Below are positions 1-6,799 of a stretch of DNA of 6,799 nt, piece by piece. Every line of letters begins with the position of its first letter. Within the stretch, counting starts at the first letter, position 1. The position numbers were made by a program, and so were the translations under genes. Origin of the DNA: Thermomicrobiales bacterium (GTDB lineage Bacteria; Chloroflexota; Chloroflexia; Thermomicrobiales; UBA6265); the NCBI GenBank assembly GCA_025937615.1, contig JAICRA010000084.1, positions 1-6,799 of the forward strand, in the 5' to 3' direction. The notes below the pieces were generated by a model that saw nothing but the letters and a program-made list of their open reading frames with translations, was not told where the DNA came from and did not search any database.

Positions 1-662
1 AGCTTGCCAACTTCGGAGCATTCGCGCGGATCGAGGATGGCATCGAAGGGCTCATCCACGTGTCCGAGCTCGTGGACGATCGAGTGTCGCACCCCAAGCA
101 GGTTGTCTCCGAAGGCGATGATCTGCTTTTGCGGATTATTCGCATCGATCCGCAGCGAAGACGCATGGGTCTTAGCCTACGTCGCGCGCTCGACACACCC
201 GACACCGAGCTCGAGGCTGTGTTTGGGCCGGAGGCACTGCGGGAACGCGATGAGCTGATCGAGCGCATCCGCGTTCGTCTGGAGGCCGAAGGGATCGAGC
301 TGGGAGACGCGTTCTCCGGAGAGTCCGCGGGGACCCCAGAAGAGGATTCGGCTGATGCAGTAGACGCTGGCACGTCACCCGCCGTGGCGACTGTCGCCGA
401 GGTGGTACCTGAACCAAGCGTCGAAGAGGAGGAGGCGCCCGCTGCGCCGCCCGCCTCTGCACCACGACAAGCGGCCCAACCAAAGCCCCGTAAGGAATCG
501 TCTCGACCGGCAGTCGATCTTCCCGAGGAGCTGGATGGCGAGCTGTCCGCGATGGCTATGGCTTTTGCCATGGCGGGAGCGCCGGCCGACCTCGTGGCGG
601 AGGCATCCGGGGAAGGTGACACCGATGTGTCGCCGGATGCCGAGGGCGGAAAGGCCGAATAA
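1..662 (+). CDS. S1 RNA-binding-domain protein, C-terminal part (5' truncated)
   Basis: The reading frame enters the window open (first full codon at 3) and ends at TAA 660-662. The first ~60 residues form the end of an S1/OB-fold domain: FGAF, the GLIHVSEL strand motif, and the closing RRMGLSLR strand typical of ribosomal protein S1-type domains that bind single-stranded RNA. After the domain come a charged probable helix or coiled coil (about nt 198-305), a low-complexity acidic Ala/Pro/Glu/Val linker (about nt 320-515), a Leu/Ala/Met-rich segment predicted to be helical (nt 516-608) and an acidic end. The protein is probably the S1-like translation protein (rpsA-type) of this lineage, whose other S1 repeats would lie upstream. 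With only one domain visible, another S1-domain protein cannot be excluded, so no symbol is given. Family membership is secure; the exact role is inferred. Confidence 0.85.
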   Translation, partial: LANFGAFARIEDGIEGLIHVSELVDDRVSHPKQVVSEGDDLLLRIIRIDPQRRRMGLSLRRALDTPDTELEAVFGPEALRERDELIERIRVRLEAEGIELGDAFSGESAGTPEEDSADAVDAGTSPAVATVAEVVPEPSVEEEEAPAAPPASAPRQAAQPKPRKESSRPAVDLPEELDGELSAMAMAFAMAGAPADLVAEASGEGDTDVSPDAEGGKAE

Positions 663-726
663 GGTCGCCTCCTCAGCCGGCGCGGCTTGACAACGAACTT
701 CCGTAGATTCAGTACATCAAGAGTGG

Positions 727-751
727 GCGGCAGGCTACCCTGGCCTGCCGC
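727..751 (+). terminator. Hairpin, possible terminator of the S1-domain gene
   Basis: A perfect 9-bp GC-rich stem (727-735 with 743-751) encloses a 7-nt loop, 65 nt past the S1-domain stop codon. Only CTTGCG follows, with no real U-tract, so it is a weak or atypical intrinsic terminator. It could instead be a 3'-end-stabilising or leader structure. Confidence 0.45.
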
Positions 752-764
752 TTGCGCATACGCT

Positions 765-790
765 GGAACGGTAGAGGGGGGCGCGACGTT
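765..790 (+). promoter_or_regulatory. Possible ECF-sigma (SigR/SigH-like) promoter for clpC
   Basis: GGAAC at 765-769 is followed after exactly 18 nt by GTT at 788-790. This matches the consensus for the oxidative/heat-stress ECF sigma factors SigR (Streptomyces) and SigH (Mycobacterium), whose regulons include Clp protease genes. The leader from here to clpC would be about 100 nt. A motif this short can occur by chance, and whether this organism has a SigR-type factor is unknown. Confidence 0.25.
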
Positions 791-810
791 GCTTTTAGTG
801 CATGGCGCGC

Positions 811-839
811 GAGACACCCTTATTCAGGACGACTATCAT
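811..839 (+). promoter_or_regulatory. Candidate housekeeping promoter for clpC
   Basis: GAGACA (811-816; 4 of 6 to TTGACA) and TATCAT (834-839; 5 of 6 to TATAAT) are 17 nt apart, the optimal spacing. Transcription would start near 846 and give a leader of about 53 nt. This is the best sigma70-type match in the gap before clpC. Confidence 0.5.
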
Positions 840-847
840 AGAGGCAA

Positions 848-873
848 CAGCGGCGGTGGCGGCATTGCCGCTG
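848..873 (+). other. Leader hairpin upstream of the clpC ribosome-binding site
   Basis: CAGCGGC (848-854) pairs perfectly with GCCGCTG (867-873) around a 12-nt loop. An alternative 5-bp stem (859-863 with 867-871, loop ATT) uses the same 3' arm. It lies inside the predicted clpC leader but does not include the Shine-Dalgarno sequence at 886-890, so direct masking of the ribosome site is not evident. It may only reflect GC-rich sequence. Confidence 0.3.
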
Positions 874-885
874 ACCGAGGGCGAC

Positions 886-890
886 GGGAG
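886..890 (+). promoter_or_regulatory. clpC ribosome-binding site
   Basis: GGGAG ends 8 nt before the ATG at 899, which supports that start codon. No other in-frame start with comparable support lies nearby. Confidence 0.7.
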
Positions 891-898
891 ATCCACGG

Positions 899-3364
<2,466 letters not shown>

Positions 3365-3392
3365 GCCCGCAATCAAACTCGAATTGGATCGG

Positions 3393-3416
3393 TGGGGCGG
3401 CCCTGGGGCCGCCCCA
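3393..3416 (+). terminator. GC-rich hairpin between clpC and radA
   Basis: A 10-bp perfect stem (TGGGGCGGCC 3393-3402 with GGCCGCCCCA 3407-3416) closes a 4-nt loop, 28 nt after the clpC stop. The following bases, TCCTGTCGC, are not U-rich. It could be an atypical terminator, a partial terminator that lowers radA expression, or an mRNA-stabilising end. I found no convincing separate radA promoter downstream, so some read-through from clpC is likely. Confidence 0.55.
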
Positions 3417-3466
3417 TCCTGTCGCAGTCACACCGATTGAATCATCGTCGAACTAGCGGGGATGCC

Positions 3467-4837
3467 GTGGCCAAAGTCAAGACAAGCTTCATCTGCCAGC
3501 AATGTGGCGCCTCCAGCCCCGCTTACCTCGGTCGGTGTCCGGGGTGCGCTGCCTGGAATTCGATGATCGAGACGATCGAAGATCGGCCGCAACCGGCTCG
3601 AGTTACTGCGCGGCGTCCAGCCGCTCTGCCACAGCCACTGACCGCGCTCGGCGCGACCGCGGTCGAGCGTATTCCTGTTCCAATCTCGGAGTTGGACCGT
3701 GTCCTTGGTGGGGGCTTGGTGCCCGGGACCCTGGTCCTCATCGGAGGGGACCCGGGGATCGGGAAGTCGACGCTGGTCCTACAGGCGGCAGCCGCGCTGG
3801 CCGGTGTGCAGGGACCGGTGCTCTACGTTTCGGCCGAGGAGTCGGCCCAGCAGATCAGGCTCCGCGCTGATCGCCTTGGCCTCAGCACTGGAGACGTCCT
3901 TGTCCTCTCGGGTACTGACCTGGACGAGATTCTGGCGAGCGCCAATGCCGTGAGTCCGTCCCTGCTGATCGTCGATTCGATCCAGACGGTGTCTGTCGAC
4001 GAGATCACGTCGGCGGCCGGTAGTGTTTCTCAGGTAAGGGAATGCACCGCTCGCCTGATGCAGTGGGGCAAGAGCCGGGACGTTCCCATTTTCATCATCG
4101 GCCACGTGACGAAGGAAGGTGCCATCGCCGGCCCCAGGGTACTCGAGCACATGGTCGATGCGGTTCTCTACCTCGAAGGCGAGCGACATGGGCACTTCCG
4201 GGTGCTGCGCGCGGTCAAGAATCGCTTCGGCTCAACCGACGAGGTCGGCGTTTTCGAGATGGCGGAGTCCGGGTTGCGGGAGGTGCGCAATCCCTCGGAA
4301 GCGTTTCTCGAGGAACGAAACGATCACGCCACCGGTTCAAGTATTGCCGTAACCGTCGAGGGGACTCGGCCAATTCTGGTGGAGGTCCAGGCATTGACCA
4401 CACCCTCGGCGTTCGGGTTACCCCGGCGGAGCGCCAACGGTCTCGATACCGGACGCCTCCAATTGCTGGTCGCGGTGCTGCAAAAACGGGTCGGACTCGG
4501 ACTCGGCAGTCAAGACGTCTATGCCAATGTCGTCGGTGGCATGCGCATCGGAGAGCCAGCGGCCGACCTCTCGATCGCTCTTGCGATCGCCTCGAGCTTT
4601 CGCGACCGTCCCATCGATTCACGGCTGGTCGCTGTCGGCGAGATCGGTCTTTCTGGTGAGCTTCGCTCGGTTGCCCAGGTCGAGCGACGGCTCGGCGAGG
4701 CACGGCGTCTTGGCTTCGACAAAGCAGTCATACCTGCTTCGTCAGCCAAGCGCGGCACAACAGACGTGGCAGGATTGAAAGTCATTCGCGCGGACACCGT
4801 CGCCGAAGCGATCGACGCCAGCATCACTTCCGAGTAA
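3467..4837 (+). CDS. radA: RadA (Sms), DNA repair / recombination-intermediate helicase
   Basis: A complete 456-aa protein of normal RadA length. RadA is a RecA-like hexameric motor that promotes branch migration during homologous recombination, repair and transformation. It begins with a four-cysteine zinc finger (C10, C13, C24, C27; CxxC-x10-CxxC). The RecA-like core has Walker A GGDPGIGKST (93-102), Walker B LLIVD (166-170) and the RadA-specific KNRFG motif (251-255). The C-terminal part (about 290-456) is the Lon-protease-like scaffold domain, with the VYANVVGG and GEIGLSGELR signatures. GTG 3467 is chosen as start because it places the zinc finger at the usual distance from the N-terminus and has a GGGG run (3458-3461) 5 nt upstream. 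The frame is open back to a GTG at 3392, but that would translate the hairpin. The gene follows clpC in the same orientation and converges with murG 4 bp past its stop. Confidence 0.96.
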   Translation: MAKVKTSFICQQCGASSPAYLGRCPGCAAWNSMIETIEDRPQPARVTARRPAALPQPLTALGATAVERIPVPISELDRVLGGGLVPGTLVLIGGDPGIGKSTLVLQAAAALAGVQGPVLYVSAEESAQQIRLRADRLGLSTGDVLVLSGTDLDEILASANAVSPSLLIVDSIQTVSVDEITSAAGSVSQVRECTARLMQWGKSRDVPIFIIGHVTKEGAIAGPRVLEHMVDAVLYLEGERHGHFRVLRAVKNRFGSTDEVGVFEMAESGLREVRNPSEAFLEERNDHATGSSIAVTVEGTRPILVEVQALTTPSAFGLPRRSANGLDTGRLQLLVAVLQKRVGLGLGSQDVYANVVGGMRIGEPAADLSIALAIASSFRDRPIDSRLVAVGEIGLSGELRSVAQVERRLGEARRLGFDKAVIPASSAKRGTTDVAGLKVIRADTVAEAIDASITSE

Positions 4838-4841
4838 CGAG

Positions 4842-5981
4842 TCACCGCTGCCCCGCAAGCGAGAGGAGTTCGTCAGCCAGGCGAGCGGCAGCATCAGGTC
4901 GCGCAACGGTTCGGGCCGCATTGGCCATCCGCGTGCGCCGCTCGCGGTCGTCGAGGAGTGCCAGAATCTCCGTCCTCAGTCGCTCTGGCGTCGCCTCGGG
5001 TTGCTCGATCACAATCGCGGCCCCAGCGTCCGCGAGCACTCGGGCATTGAGCGCCTGCTCGTTGCCGCGCGCGTCAGGAAGGGGAATGAGGATAGCGGGT
5101 AGGCCGACGTAGGCGAGCTCAGCGATCGTGCCCGCCCCTGATCGTCCGATGACCAATTCGGCCGCGGCGTACACGTCGGGTAGTTCGTCACCTATGAACT
5201 CGACGACGACGTAGCGGTGGCGAACCGGCTCCGGAAGCGATTCTCTCCGCTGCGCGAGATTGGCGGCGTCCGGGTTCGCGTCGAGCGGTCCGGTCTGGTG
5301 AACGATCTGCGCTCGATCGAGAATACCCGGAAGCAGCGCCTCAATCCGCTGATTGATCGGGCTTGCGCCTCGCGCCCCGCCGGTCACATAGACAGTCGGC
5401 ATTGCGGCGTCAAATCCAAAGCGCAGCAGGCCGCGGGAGCGCTCGCCGGCTGTTAACCCGACGCGGACGGGGTTACCGGTGACCACCACGCGACGATGAA
5501 GGCGAGACGCGAGTGGCTCTGTTCGGTCGTAAGAGACGGCGAGGACGTCGGCGAACCGCGCATTGATCCGATTGGCTAGTCCGAGGATCGCGGTCTGCTC
5601 ATGGGTCAGCACCGGCGCGATGCCGCGAGCGGAGACGACGGCCGGGACACTGACGAAGCCGCCGGTGCTCAAGACGACATCGGGTCTGAATGCGGCCAGC
5701 GCTCGTCGCGCGGCCAGCACGCCGAAGGGAACACGCGTTGCGTCCGTGATGTTTCGCAACGAAAAGTAGCGGCGGAGCTTACCGGTCGGTATGGCGATGA
5801 AATGAATGCCGGCTTCTTCCGCCGCCCGGCGCTCGACACCCTCACGACTGCCAATCCAGATCAGGTCCGCCAGTGCTCCGCGCCGCCGCAGCTCATCAAT
5901 GACGGCCAAGGCTGGCAAGACGTGGCCGCCCGTGCCACCACCGGTAATCGCCAGGCGCAACCCTTGGCTGCTACCAACCAT
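4842..5981 (-). CDS. murG: MurG-like UDP-GlcNAc:lipid I N-acetylglucosaminyltransferase
   Basis: A complete 379-aa GT28-family enzyme (E. coli MurG is 355 aa). MurG adds GlcNAc from UDP-GlcNAc to lipid I to make lipid II at the inner membrane face, the last cytoplasmic step of peptidoglycan precursor synthesis. The N-terminal Rossmann domain carries the glycine loop GGGTGGH (14-20), STGGFVSVP (105-113) and HEQT (127-130). The C-terminal donor domain carries TGGARGA (200-206), GRSGAGTIAE (279-288) with the conserved Glu, and NEQALNA (307-313). Family assignment is clear, but the usual HEQN reads HEQT and GGSQGA reads GGARGA. ATG 5981 has an ideal AAGGAG (5990-5995) 8 nt upstream. The gene stands alone, away from any mur/fts cluster, and converges with radA. 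It is most likely the functional MurG or a close paralogue acting on another lipid-linked sugar. Confidence 0.88.
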   Translation of the reverse strand: MVGSSQGLRLAITGGGTGGHVLPALAVIDELRRRGALADLIWIGSREGVERRAAEEAGIHFIAIPTGKLRRYFSLRNITDATRVPFGVLAARRALAAFRPDVVLSTGGFVSVPAVVSARGIAPVLTHEQTAILGLANRINARFADVLAVSYDRTEPLASRLHRRVVVTGNPVRVGLTAGERSRGLLRFGFDAAMPTVYVTGGARGASPINQRIEALLPGILDRAQIVHQTGPLDANPDAANLAQRRESLPEPVRHRYVVVEFIGDELPDVYAAAELVIGRSGAGTIAELAYVGLPAILIPLPDARGNEQALNARVLADAGAAIVIEQPEATPERLRTEILALLDDRERRTRMANAARTVARPDAAARLADELLSLAGQR

Positions 5982-5989
5982 AGCCCAGA

Positions 5990-5995
5990 CTCCTT
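5990..5995 (-). promoter_or_regulatory. murG ribosome-binding site
   Basis: The minus strand reads AAGGAG, a near-perfect Shine-Dalgarno sequence, 8 nt before the murG ATG. It is the strongest ribosome-binding site in the window and fixes the start. Confidence 0.85.
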
Positions 5996-6020
5996 ATATT
6001 TCGGCCTCTGGCCGAGTATA
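5995..6020. repeat. Imperfect palindrome over the predicted murG transcription start
   Basis: TCGGCC (6001-6006) and GGCCGA (6010-6015) form a perfect 6-bp inverted repeat around TCT. It is flanked by TATA on both sides (5995-5998 and 6017-6020), giving an interrupted palindrome of 26 bp. It spans the space between the murG -10 box and its ribosome-binding site, so it could be a repressor operator or a hairpin at the 5' end of the murG mRNA. Confidence 0.4.
6015..6020 (-). promoter_or_regulatory. Candidate -10 box of the murG promoter
   Basis: The minus strand reads TATACT (5 of 6 to TATAAT). Transcription would start near 6008 and give a leader of about 27 nt containing the AAGGAG site. The -35 region at the expected distance (about 6037-6044) matches the consensus poorly, which could mean activator dependence. 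Confidence 0.5.
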
Positions 6021-6033
6021 AAAGTCGTGAACT

Positions 6034-6051
6034 TCTGGCACCGATCTGGCA
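6034..6051. repeat. Paired direct repeat in the murG -35 region
   Basis: TCTGGCA occurs at 6034-6040 and 6045-6051. The repeat period is 11 bp, about one helical turn, so both copies face the same side of the DNA. Read from murG they are TGCCAGA boxes at roughly -26 to -43, where the -35 box is weak. Related TCTGG sequences occur at 6007 and 6126. This could be a regulator-binding site; the repeats are short and the idea is inferential. Confidence 0.35.
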
Positions 6052-6077
6052 AGGAAATTCGGCCGGCGCGGTGATAG

Positions 6078-6110
6078 CATCGGCTTGAGGGTAATGGCGT
6101 GACGCCGATG
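6078..6110. repeat. Nested inverted repeats upstream of the DksA/TraR gene
   Basis: CATCGGC (6078-6084) is complementary to GCCGATG (6104-6110). Inside lies a second small palindrome, GGCGT-G-ACGCC (6096-6106). The outer repeat overlaps a possible promoter (TTGAGG 6085-6090, 16-nt spacer, GATGAT 6107-6112), so it could act as an operator. It might instead be a chance GC-rich structure. Confidence 0.3.
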
Positions 6111-6127
6111 ATCCCAGCGGCACGGTC

Positions 6128-6136
6128 TGGTACGAT
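6128..6136 (+). promoter_or_regulatory. Candidate extended -10 promoter for the DksA/TraR gene
   Basis: TGGTACGAT fits the extended -10 pattern TGnTAnnnT, 23 nt before the ATG. Transcription would start near 6143, just ahead of the GGAGG ribosome site. The alternative promoter TTGAGG-N16-GATGAT lies a little upstream, and the sequence does not decide between them. Confidence 0.35.
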
Positions 6137-6148
6137 CCCGCCACCAGC

Positions 6149-6153
6149 GGAGG
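6149..6153 (+). promoter_or_regulatory. Ribosome-binding site that decides the DksA/TraR start
   Basis: GGAGG lies 6 nt before the ATG at 6160 but only 3 nt before the adjacent GTG at 6157. The spacing therefore favours ATG 6160 over the one-codon-longer GTG start. Confidence 0.75.
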
Positions 6154-6159
6154 CTAGTG

Positions 6160-6549
6160 ATGAATAAAAAGCAGCAGGACACCCTTCGCAAGCGTCTCGA
6201 AGAGCGCCGGGCGGAGATCGAGAGCGACATGTCCTACATGGCAGCAGAGATGCGATCAATCGGCGTTGACCAGGACGAGGAAAACGGCAGCTTGGGGAAC
6301 CACATAGCCGATGATGGCTCGAATGTCGCCGAAGCCGAGCGCATCGTGACGGTGTCCGAAGATCTGCAGCAAATTCTTGCCCAGGTCAACGCCGCGCTGG
6401 AGCGCATGAGCGACGGAACATATGGCACGTGTCAGCGCTGTGAGAGGCCCATTGGCGGAGAACGGCTAGAAGCGTTTCCCTATGTGGCTTACTGCATCGA
6501 GTGCCAGTCGATCATCGAGCGCGAGCAGGCGCTCTATGCGGGGGCGTAG
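6160..6549 (+). CDS. DksA/TraR-family C4 zinc-finger protein (YteA-like)
   Basis: A complete 129-aa protein. Residues 1-32 and about 55-85 are charged helices that would form the antiparallel coiled coil of the DksA/TraR fold. The connecting tip contains NHIADDGSN (47-55), resembling the NHxAD signature of Bacillus YteA-type proteins. A C4 zinc finger follows: C91, C94, C112 and C115 (CxxC-x17-CxxC), with the typical GTYGTC lead-in and PYVAYC. In proteobacteria DksA enters the RNA polymerase secondary channel and works with ppGpp on rRNA and amino-acid promoters. Here the DxxDxA tip motif of DksA is not evident, so the same action cannot be assumed. The family is clear; a role as a small RNA-polymerase-associated or stress regulator is inferred. 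The gene is divergent from murG and overlaps lspA. Confidence 0.9.
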   Translation: MNKKQQDTLRKRLEERRAEIESDMSYMAAEMRSIGVDQDEENGSLGNHIADDGSNVAEAERIVTVSEDLQQILAQVNAALERMSDGTYGTCQRCERPIGGERLEAFPYVAYCIECQSIIEREQALYAGA

Positions 6550-6799
6550 CGACGCATTTCTGTTGGTAGCACTCGCTGCCTCCGTCGCCGCGCTCGACCA
6601 ATTGACTAAGGCTCTCCTCGCATCCGCGATTGGCTCCGGGCGCCTCGGGTCGCGGGTCGCGATCGTCGATGGTTGGCTCGCGTTGGAATACACGGAAAAT
6701 CGTGGCGCGGCATTTGGTCTCTTTTCAGGACTTGCGCCGATTCTCATTAGCGTATCGATCGCAATACTGATGGGCCTTCTCTGGCACTATTTGCGCCAG
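6536..6799 (+). CDS. lspA: LspA, lipoprotein signal peptidase II (3' truncated by window end)
   Basis: Eighty-eight codons of an open frame reach the window edge. LspA is an inner-membrane aspartyl protease that cleaves the signal peptide of diacylglyceryl-modified prolipoproteins. The visible part has a first hydrophobic segment (about 8-20) running into the conserved DQLTK (21-25), the YTENRGAAFGLF block (56-67) that contains the invariant NxGAAF-type motif, and a second membrane segment (about 68-86). The catalytic aspartates lie in later motifs beyond the window, so activity cannot be judged. The start is the ATG at 6536, inside the end of the DksA/TraR gene, so the two frames overlap by 14 nt and no strong separate ribosome site is present. 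This suggests translational coupling. The hydrophobic segment and motif spacing fit the family's N-terminal half well. Confidence 0.92.
   Translation, partial: MRGRSDAFLLVALAASVAALDQLTKALLASAIGSGRLGSRVAIVDGWLALEYTENRGAAFGLFSGLAPILISVSIAILMGLLWHYLRQ

Larger units (their letters stand above)
663..898 (+). other. Non-coding region between the S1-domain gene and clpC
   Basis: These 236 nt hold no convincing gene. They contain a TTGACA hexamer (687-692) without a good -10 partner, a 9-bp hairpin (727-751), a GGAAC-N18-GTT motif (765-790), a candidate housekeeping promoter (811-839), a leader hairpin (848-873) and the clpC ribosome-binding site (886-890). No CtsR operator (tandem GGTCAAA heptads), CIRCE element or HAIR element was found, although these often control clp genes in other bacteria. 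Confidence 0.6.

Noticed and set aside
687..716. TTGACA at 687-692 as a clpC promoter
   Set aside because: The -35 hexamer is perfect, but no acceptable -10 box lies 16-18 nt downstream, and the hairpin at 727-751 would follow at once.
3392..3466. Longer RadA N-terminus beginning at GTG 3392
   Set aside because: The extra 25 residues would be translated from the GC-rich hairpin and add a non-conserved leader before the zinc finger; GTG 3467 gives the normal RadA length.
4042..4659. Open frame of 205 codons on the + strand inside radA
   Set aside because: It is out of frame with the well-conserved RadA C-terminal half, rich in Arg/Ser and without a domain.
6017..6022. TATAAA on the + strand as the -10 of the DksA/TraR gene
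   Set aside because: The hexamer 17 nt upstream is not a -35 match; the site is better explained as the reverse side of the murG -10 region.
5601..6074. Plus-strand open frame of 157 codons antisense to murG and crossing its promoter
   Set aside because: No ribosome site or domain; murG on the other strand has clear motifs and an ideal Shine-Dalgarno.

Overview
The window looks like ordinary chromosomal housekeeping DNA from a GC-rich, Gram-positive-type (Terrabacteria) bacterium. A Chloroflexota lineage close to Thermomicrobia is my best guess. The basis is the clpC-radA order, a ClpC with a UvrB/C-like middle region, a MurG-like enzyme with variant motifs lying outside a cell-wall cluster, a YteA-like DksA/TraR protein in front of lspA, and GC-biased third codon positions. 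This placement is an inference; no rRNA or other firm taxonomic marker is present.

Layout. (1) Positions 1-662 (+) hold the 3' end of an S1 RNA-binding-domain protein with a long acidic Ala/Pro/Glu-rich tail. (2) Positions 663-898 are a 236-nt non-coding region with a terminator-like hairpin, a candidate ECF-sigma motif, a candidate housekeeping promoter and a leader hairpin. (3) Positions 899-3364 (+) encode ClpC, complete at 821 aa. (4) After a GC-rich hairpin in a 102-nt gap, 3467-4837 (+) encodes RadA, complete at 456 aa. (5) Positions 4842-5981 (-) encode a MurG-like glycosyltransferase, convergent with radA and separated from it by only 4 bp. (6) Positions 5982-6159 are a divergent promoter region with a near-consensus -10 box for murG, paired direct repeats and inverted repeats. 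(7) Positions 6160-6549 (+) encode a DksA/TraR-type zinc-finger protein. (8) Positions 6536-6799 (+) hold the 5' end of lspA, overlapping the previous gene by 14 nt and cut off by the window edge.

How the genes fit together. ClpC (protein unfolding for ClpP) and RadA (recombination-intermediate helicase) lie in the same order as in Firmicutes, but without ctsR-mcsA-mcsB upstream or disA downstream. MurG acts at the last cytoplasmic step of peptidoglycan precursor synthesis, and LspA processes lipoproteins at the membrane. The DksA/TraR protein is probably an RNA-polymerase-associated regulator and appears translationally coupled to lspA.

I see no mobile element, CRISPR array, tRNA, rRNA, phage gene or defence cassette, and nothing that amounts to an undescribed system. 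The points most worth a second look are the altered MurG motifs, the murG/traR control region, the possible stress promoter in front of clpC and the tail of the S1 protein.
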